Source: an uncultured Lachnospiraceae bacterium (lineage in GTDB: Bacteria > Bacillota > Clostridia > Lachnospirales > Lachnospiraceae). From it: a stretch of DNA of 64,000 nucleotides. The translations under genes and the position numbers were made by a program. Location of the stretch: contig CALWLS010000009.1 in NCBI GenBank assembly GCA_944381575.1, positions 1 through 64,000 of the forward strand, given 5' to 3'. A model generated the notes under the pieces. The model was not told the DNA's origin, did not search any database, and was given only the letters and a program-made list of their open reading frames with translations. This document shows positions 60,040 to 64,000 of this stretch, one piece after another (position 1 is the first letter of the stretch; the number at the start of each line of letters is the position of its first letter).

Positions 60040-60267
60040 ATGGCAAAATGTTCAGTATGTGGAAAGTCTGTACTGTTTGGTAACGCAGTGAGCCATTCTC
60101 ACAGAAGATCAAACAAGATCTTCAAGCCAAACGTAAAGAAGGTCAACATTCAGACAGAAGCAGGTAATAGAAAAGTGTACGTATGCACATCTTGCTTAAG
60201 ATCCGGTAAGGTTCAGAGAGCTTCCGTTGTTAAGGCTGCTGCTCCTGTTGTTGCAGACGCTGAATAA
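60040..60267 (+). CDS. rpmB: 50S ribosomal protein L28 (zinc form)
   Basis: A 75-residue ribosomal protein. The start MAKCSVCGKSVLFGN and the pair VCTSCLRSG give the CxxC...CxxC zinc knuckle (C+ form), and RRSNKIFKPNVKKV is the L28 signature. AAGGAGG precedes the ATG. It has its own promoter and terminator. C+ ribosomal proteins are often replaced under zinc limitation, but no paralogue is seen here. Confidence 0.97.
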   Translation: MAKCSVCGKSVLFGNAVSHSHRRSNKIFKPNVKKVNIQTEAGNRKVYVCTSCLRSGKVQRASVVKAAAPVVADAE

Positions 60268-60297
60268 TACTTCCAGACTGACCAAAATCTATAAAAC

Positions 60298-60328
60298 GCT
60301 GCCTGTGTTTTTACACGGCAGCTTTTTT
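60298..60328 (+). terminator. Rho-independent terminator of rpmB
   Basis: GCTGCC/GGCAGC with an inner GTG/CAC pairing (one bulged T), followed by six T (60323-60328). It lies 30 bases after the rpmB stop. Confidence 0.85.
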
Positions 60329-60400
60329 AGTTCATTACTATCTTACATATAAAACTCGGGTTATTGGGACTGATCACCAGCATGTTTTGCCCTATACCCC

Positions 60401-60448
60401 AAAAACTTCCTGTCATGTATCCGTTTCTACGGAATACATGGCAGGAAG
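60401..60448 (-). terminator. Terminator of the NfnAB-like operon (unusually long stem)
   Basis: An almost perfect 18-19-base stem (CTTCCTGTCATGTATCCG at 60406-60423 with 60430-60448; one mismatch and one bulge) and a six-base loop, followed on the minus strand by TTTTT (60401-60405). The rest of 60329-60520 holds nothing else recognisable. Confidence 0.8.
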
Positions 60449-60520
60449 CTTATCTTATCGCAGTATAAAAGCATAAGCTCTATGCTTATCCCTTTTACTG
60501 TATTAAACAGACCTCAGCTT

Positions 60521-61924
60521 TTATTTTGCTGAAAGATACCCGTCTATCGCTGCCGCCGCGGTCTTTCCCGCACCCATGGCGGATATTACGGTAGCCGCTC
60601 CGGTGACTGCGTCTCCTCCGGCATATACGCCCTCCCTTGAGGTAAGGCCGTACTCATTTACTATTATTCCGCCCTTTTCATTTACCTCAAGTCCCTTTGT
60701 GGTATTCTTTATGAGAGGGTTAGGAGATGTTCCGATGGCAATGACCACCGTGTCCACCGGGATATCAAACTCGGAGCCCTCCACCGGCACAGGCCTGCGC
60801 CTGCCCTTTGCATCCGGCTCTCCAAGCTCCATCCTGATGCATCTGATGGCCGTAACGTCTCCGTTACGAGGATCCTTCTTATCCTCAGGATTGTCATATC
60901 CGATTATCTCCACAGGATTATTAAGGAGCTTAAACTGGATACCCTCTTCCTCAGCGTGCTCCACCTCTTCCTTCCTTGCAGGAAGCTCTTCCATGGATCT
61001 TCTGTATACTATATAAACATTATCGGCTCCAAGCCTTAAAGCGGTCCTTGCAGCATCCATGGCAACGTTTCCGCCGCCGACTACCGCAACGTTTCCGCCC
61101 TTTTTGACAGGAGTCGTCGGATCATCAAGATAGGCCTTCATGAGGTTGCTCCTTGTCAGGAATTCATTCGCCGAATAAACCCCCTTAAGGGACTCTCCAG
61201 GTATATGCATGAAATTAGGAAGTCCGGCGCCGGAGCCGATGAACACGGCCTCGTAGCCCATATCGAACAGCTCGTCTATCGTAAGGGTCTTTCCTATGAC
61301 CACGTCGGTATTTACCGTAACCCCGAGCTTATTTAAGGTGTCTACTTCCTTTGCCACTATGGTCTTTGGAAGACGGAACTCAGGTATTCCGTAAACAAGG
61401 ACTCCTCCGGCCTTATGCAGCGCCTCATATACGGTAACGTCATAGCCCTTTTTCGCAAGATCACCTGCGCAGGTAAGGCCTGAAGGTCCTGACCCCACAA
61501 CGGCTACCTTATGTCCGTTTTTCTCTGGAAGCTCCGGATCAGCCTTAACATTTTCATTATGCCAGTCAGCAACGAATCTCTCGAGCCTTCCGATACCCAC
61601 GGGCTCAAACTTGATGCCCATGGTACATTTTGATTCGCACTGGGTCTCCTGAGGACATACCCTTCCGCACACGGCAGGAAGCGATGAGGTCCTTGTAATA
61701 ACCTTATATGCACCTTCAAAATCCTGCTCTTTTATATGTCCTATAAATTCCGGGATGCTGATATTTACGGGACAGGCATCCACACATGGCTGATTTTTGC
61801 AGTTAAGGCATCTCTCAGCCTCTGCCACTGCCGTCTCCATGGAATATCCGAGGGCAACCTCATTAAAATTATGGGCTCTTACCTCAGGCGCCTGTGAAGG
61901 CATCTCATGTTTTTTAGGTTCCAT
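60521..61924 (-). CDS. gltA: NADPH-dependent glutamate synthase small subunit-like / NfnB-like flavoprotein
   Basis: A ~467-residue iron-sulfur flavoprotein. Two N-terminal 4Fe-4S motifs (CLNCKNQPCVDACPVNI; CGRVCPQETQCESKC), then FAD site VAVVGSGPSGLTCAGDL and NAD(P) site VAVVGGGNVAMDAARTAL, ending in the FAD motif GVYAGGDAVTGAATV. ATG 61924 has GGGAGG seven bases upstream. Because an NfnA-type subunit precedes it by 16 bases and no large GltB subunit is near, the pair is more likely the electron-bifurcating NADH-dependent ferredoxin:NADP+ oxidoreductase than glutamate synthase; related names are sudA/sudB. Confidence 0.88.
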   Translation of the reverse strand: MEPKKHEMPSQAPEVRAHNFNEVALGYSMETAVAEAERCLNCKNQPCVDACPVNISIPEFIGHIKEQDFEGAYKVITRTSSLPAVCGRVCPQETQCESKCTMGIKFEPVGIGRLERFVADWHNENVKADPELPEKNGHKVAVVGSGPSGLTCAGDLAKKGYDVTVYEALHKAGGVLVYGIPEFRLPKTIVAKEVDTLNKLGVTVNTDVVIGKTLTIDELFDMGYEAVFIGSGAGLPNFMHIPGESLKGVYSANEFLTRSNLMKAYLDDPTTPVKKGGNVAVVGGGNVAMDAARTALRLGADNVYIVYRRSMEELPARKEEVEHAEEEGIQFKLLNNPVEIIGYDNPEDKKDPRNGDVTAIRCIRMELGEPDAKGRRRPVPVEGSEFDIPVDTVVIAIGTSPNPLIKNTTKGLEVNEKGGIIVNEYGLTSREGVYAGGDAVTGAATVISAMGAGKTAAAAIDGYLSAK

Positions 61925-61940
61925 ACCTTTTCCTCCCTTC

Positions 61941-62786
61941 TCAGGCATTTTTAAAGAGATTGCAGGTCTCTTCGTATGCATGTCTCTCAAAGTCCGTATA
62001 CATCCTGCTTCTCATGATGGCGTTATCAAAATCCACCTTGTATCCGTCGAAATCAGGACCGTCTACACAGGCAAATTTAATAATGTCCTTTCCGTCCTCA
62101 TGAAGCGTGAGCCTGCAGCCTCCGCACATTCCGGTTCCGTCTATCATGATAGGGCTCATGGAAACAGTTATAGGCGCATTGAATTCCTTTGCCGTAAGCA
62201 CGGTAAATTTCATCATTACAAGCGGTCCGATGCAGATGATGTTATCGAATTTTTCCTTTTCAAGAAGCTCTCTTAAAGGCACGGTGCAGTTTCCCTCCCT
62301 GCCGTAGGAGCCGTCGTCCGTCATGACTATGAGCCTGTTGGATGCAGCCCTGAACTCGTCCTCAAGGATAACAAGATCCTTATTTCTGAATCCAATGATG
62401 CTTGTTACATCAGCGCCTATCCTGTGGAATTCCTCAGCCACCGGAAGCGCTATGGCACAGCCTACTCCGCCTCCGACTATGCAGACCTTTTTGATCCCTT
62501 CAGTCTCAGTGGCATTTCCCAAAGGTCCTACGAAATCCTGTATGTATCCGCCCTCCGGCACATGATTGAGCTTTGTCGTCGTGGCTCCTACCACCTGGAA
62601 TATTACCTTTACGGTACCTTCCTCTTTGTTTACTCCGGCAACCGTAAGCGGTATCCTCTCTCCGTCCTCATCTACTCTTAAGATGATGAACTGCCCCGGC
62701 TTTGCCTTATTTGCTACAAGCGGAGCTTCCACCTCGATCTGTGTGACCGTAGGCCTTAGGGATCTTCTGTGAACGATCTTAAACAT
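61941..62786 (-). CDS. NfnA-like ferredoxin-NADP+ reductase subunit alpha
   Basis: A 281-residue FAD/NAD-binding protein with a C-terminal 2Fe-2S centre. An FNR-type barrel at the N-terminus (KPGQFIILRVDEDGERIPLT) binds FAD; VCIVGGGVGCAIALPVAEEF binds nucleotide; the cluster region is DGTGMCGGCRLTL plus FACVDGP, with the Asp-Cys-Cys-Cys ligand set described for NfnA. ATG 62786 has AGGAGAG upstream; the longer frame overlaps the CPBP gene. Together with the next gene it probably forms NfnAB. Confidence 0.9.
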   Translation of the reverse strand: MFKIVHRRSLRPTVTQIEVEAPLVANKAKPGQFIILRVDEDGERIPLTVAGVNKEEGTVKVIFQVVGATTTKLNHVPEGGYIQDFVGPLGNATETEGIKKVCIVGGGVGCAIALPVAEEFHRIGADVTSIIGFRNKDLVILEDEFRAASNRLIVMTDDGSYGREGNCTVPLRELLEKEKFDNIICIGPLVMMKFTVLTAKEFNAPITVSMSPIMIDGTGMCGGCRLTLHEDGKDIIKFACVDGPDFDGYKVDFDNAIMRSRMYTDFERHAYEETCNLFKNA

Positions 62787-62814
62787 TTTTCTCTCCTGAA
62801 AATGAAAAATAATT

Positions 62815-63798
62815 TTAAAGCGGCGACACCGAAAGCGCCGTTTCAAGTATCTCCCAAATAAAAAATACTATGAACCAGATATTGATGAGGTCCTTAAAGA
62901 CCGGCTTTTTATCCTCTGCATATTTCCCCTTGCCGGATATTTCCCTCAAATAAAGGAAAGCTGTCACCAGACATACTGCTGCCACGGCCATATATGCCCA
63001 GACAAAAACATCTTCCGGCATGCTTTCAGCCGCAAGCGGCAGCAGCGTTCCAAGCACTCCGTTATTAAAAACATGCAGTATCACCGCCCAGCCCAATGAA
63101 TACCTTAATGCAGCATGGGCAAGTATCAGTCCGGCCATAAAGGTAAATGCAAGCTGCGATATATCACCGTGCATGAATGAAAATGCGAGGGCCGAGATGA
63201 TAATGGCCCTTTTCTTCCCGTATGGCAGCAGGCCTTTCAGCACAAAACCTCTGAATACGATCTCTTCAATGACCGGTCCCCATATAACGCTGTATATCAC
63301 CAGCGCCCAGTTAAGCGTGTAATCAGCCGTAGCAGCAGGACTCAGTTCTGAGGTATATCCAAAGAAGTTCAGCAGAGCTTCTATAGGAATATCCGCGGCT
63401 ATAGCAAGGATCTGGGCAGATATCACGGCGGCCATAAGACACATGAGATCCCTGACCTTCATACTCTCTGTCTTTACCGACAGTCCTTTAAGGAAGCTGT
63501 ATTTATGGTCCGCCGATACCGCAGTATAGCCTCTAAACTCAAAAAGCCCGTACCGCTTATCTATATCGCAGAAATAAATTCCTGCGGCCAAAAGTCCGGT
63601 AAAAGTGGCTGCAAGAGATATCAGCCCGACAGCCATGTCTCCATCTATAAGAAAATTCAGATCAGGAGACAAAACTATAAAGACCGCGGCCGTAATGACA
63701 TAGAAAATCTGGATGAGGACCATGGTAAGGATATATATGTTCAACCCGAGAAAAACCTTTTTGGCATAATTTATACCCGGGTCAGCTTTGCCTCTCAT
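62815..63798 (-). CDS. CPBP-family intramembrane glutamic endopeptidase (CAAX-type)
   Basis: A 327-residue membrane protein with about eight helices. The family motifs are EEIVFRGFVLKGLL (EExxxR) and SALAFSFMHGD with HVFNN later in ILHVFNNGV. The substrate is unknown; relatives are linked to bacteriocin self-immunity or prenyl-protein processing. AGAGGATCTGAA precedes the ATG. It lies 28 bases upstream of the NfnA gene and may share its message, though no functional link is obvious. Confidence 0.88.
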   Translation of the reverse strand: MRGKADPGINYAKKVFLGLNIYILTMVLIQIFYVITAAVFIVLSPDLNFLIDGDMAVGLISLAATFTGLLAAGIYFCDIDKRYGLFEFRGYTAVSADHKYSFLKGLSVKTESMKVRDLMCLMAAVISAQILAIAADIPIEALLNFFGYTSELSPAATADYTLNWALVIYSVIWGPVIEEIVFRGFVLKGLLPYGKKRAIIISALAFSFMHGDISQLAFTFMAGLILAHAALRYSLGWAVILHVFNNGVLGTLLPLAAESMPEDVFVWAYMAVAAVCLVTAFLYLREISGKGKYAEDKKPVFKDLINIWFIVFFIWEILETALSVSPL

Positions 63799-63827
63799 TT
63801 CAGATCCTCTCTTAATCCCCTCCTGTA

Positions 63828-64000
63828 TCAGCGGCAGGCCTCCATGATGGCGTCATAGAGCTCATCATAGGTCTCATATCTCTTTAAGTCAGGTCTTTCT
63901 GCCTTAAGCTTTTCCGTTGTCCTGAAGAGGAAGCCGGCCTTTGAGGCGTCTATCATTCCTATGTCGTTATAGCTGTCTCCTGCCGCTATTGTATCAAATC
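63828..64000 (-). CDS. ThrH/SerB-like HAD phosphatase (C-terminal fragment, cut by window edge)
   Basis: The last 57 codons are inside the window: TIAAGDSYNDIGMIDASKAG and then FLFRTTEKLKAERPDL, and YETYDELYDAIMEAC at the end. A-G-D-S-Y-N-D is HAD motif IV, and the downstream pattern fits ThrH (phosphoserine phosphatase/homoserine phosphotransferase). The N-terminal nucleophile motif lies outside. It precedes the CPBP gene by 29 bases on the same strand. Confidence 0.75.
   Translation of the reverse strand, partial: FDTIAAGDSYNDIGMIDASKAGFLFRTTEKLKAERPDLKRYETYDELYDAIMEACR

Overview
The window looks like a chromosomal stretch of a low-to-mid GC Clostridia bacterium, most like a member of the Lachnospiraceae. 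This rests on Bacillota-type gene order (spoIIIE-murE-murF-priA-def-fmt-yugP-rsmB-rlmN-prpC-prkC-rsgA-rpe; topA-rimP-nusA-ylxQ-infB-rbfA-nrnA-truB/ribF-rpsO; yloU-yloV-recG-rsmD-coaD), a zinc-type L28, PASTA-kinase signalling, an NfnAB-like pair and a Liv ABC operon. It is core, mostly informational and cell-envelope DNA. Nearly all genes lie on the minus strand; the plus-strand genes are aroF-like, the rluD-like/comM/dprA group and rpmB. No tRNA, rRNA, CRISPR array or insertion sequence was seen.

Layout. 1-1400: the end of a probable integrative element (start of an ABC transporter ATPase, its TetR-type repressor with two operators, a DUF6061-like small gene, and a foreign tail on an RlmD/RumA-type rRNA methyltransferase that marks the likely attachment site). 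1400-8600: rRNA methyltransferase, a small membrane protein, pcrA, serS, pyridoxamine kinase, rpe. 8600-29700: one long minus-strand cell-envelope, translation and signalling array, from a class A PBP and an SH3b/NlpC-P60 hydrolase through spoIIIE, murE, murF, priA, def, fmt, rsmB, rlmN, PP2C and PASTA kinase to rsgA. 29850-43340: the topA/rimP/nusA/infB translation cluster, with a truB-ribF gene fusion, a RimP lacking its C-terminal domain and no ylxR, ending in rpsO, a MarR/ABC-F pair and a tiny membrane protein. 43455-49400: a DAHP synthase and a complete branched-chain amino acid (Liv) ABC operon whose promoter holds an eight-G tract. 49556-53379: pseudouridine synthase, comM and dprA on the plus strand. 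53380-64000: HAD hydrolase, coiled-coil protein, coaD, rsmD, recG, yloV/fakA-like, yloU, rpmB, then an NfnAB-like operon, a CPBP membrane protease and the end of a ThrH-like phosphatase.

How it works together: many neighbours are tightly packed, with 4-bp (murE/murF), 8-bp (prpC/prkC, livM/livG, livG/livF) and 17-26-bp overlaps, so translational coupling is probably common. Start-codon inspection shows an unusual number of TTG starts (priA, spoIIIE, the NlpC/P60 gene, ylxQ, recG, yloV) and a likely GTG for infB, each preceded by a good Shine-Dalgarno sequence. No wholly new multi-gene system stands out. The most noteworthy items are the element junction in the rRNA methyltransferase gene, the truB-ribF fusion, the shortened RimP and the G-tract promoter.
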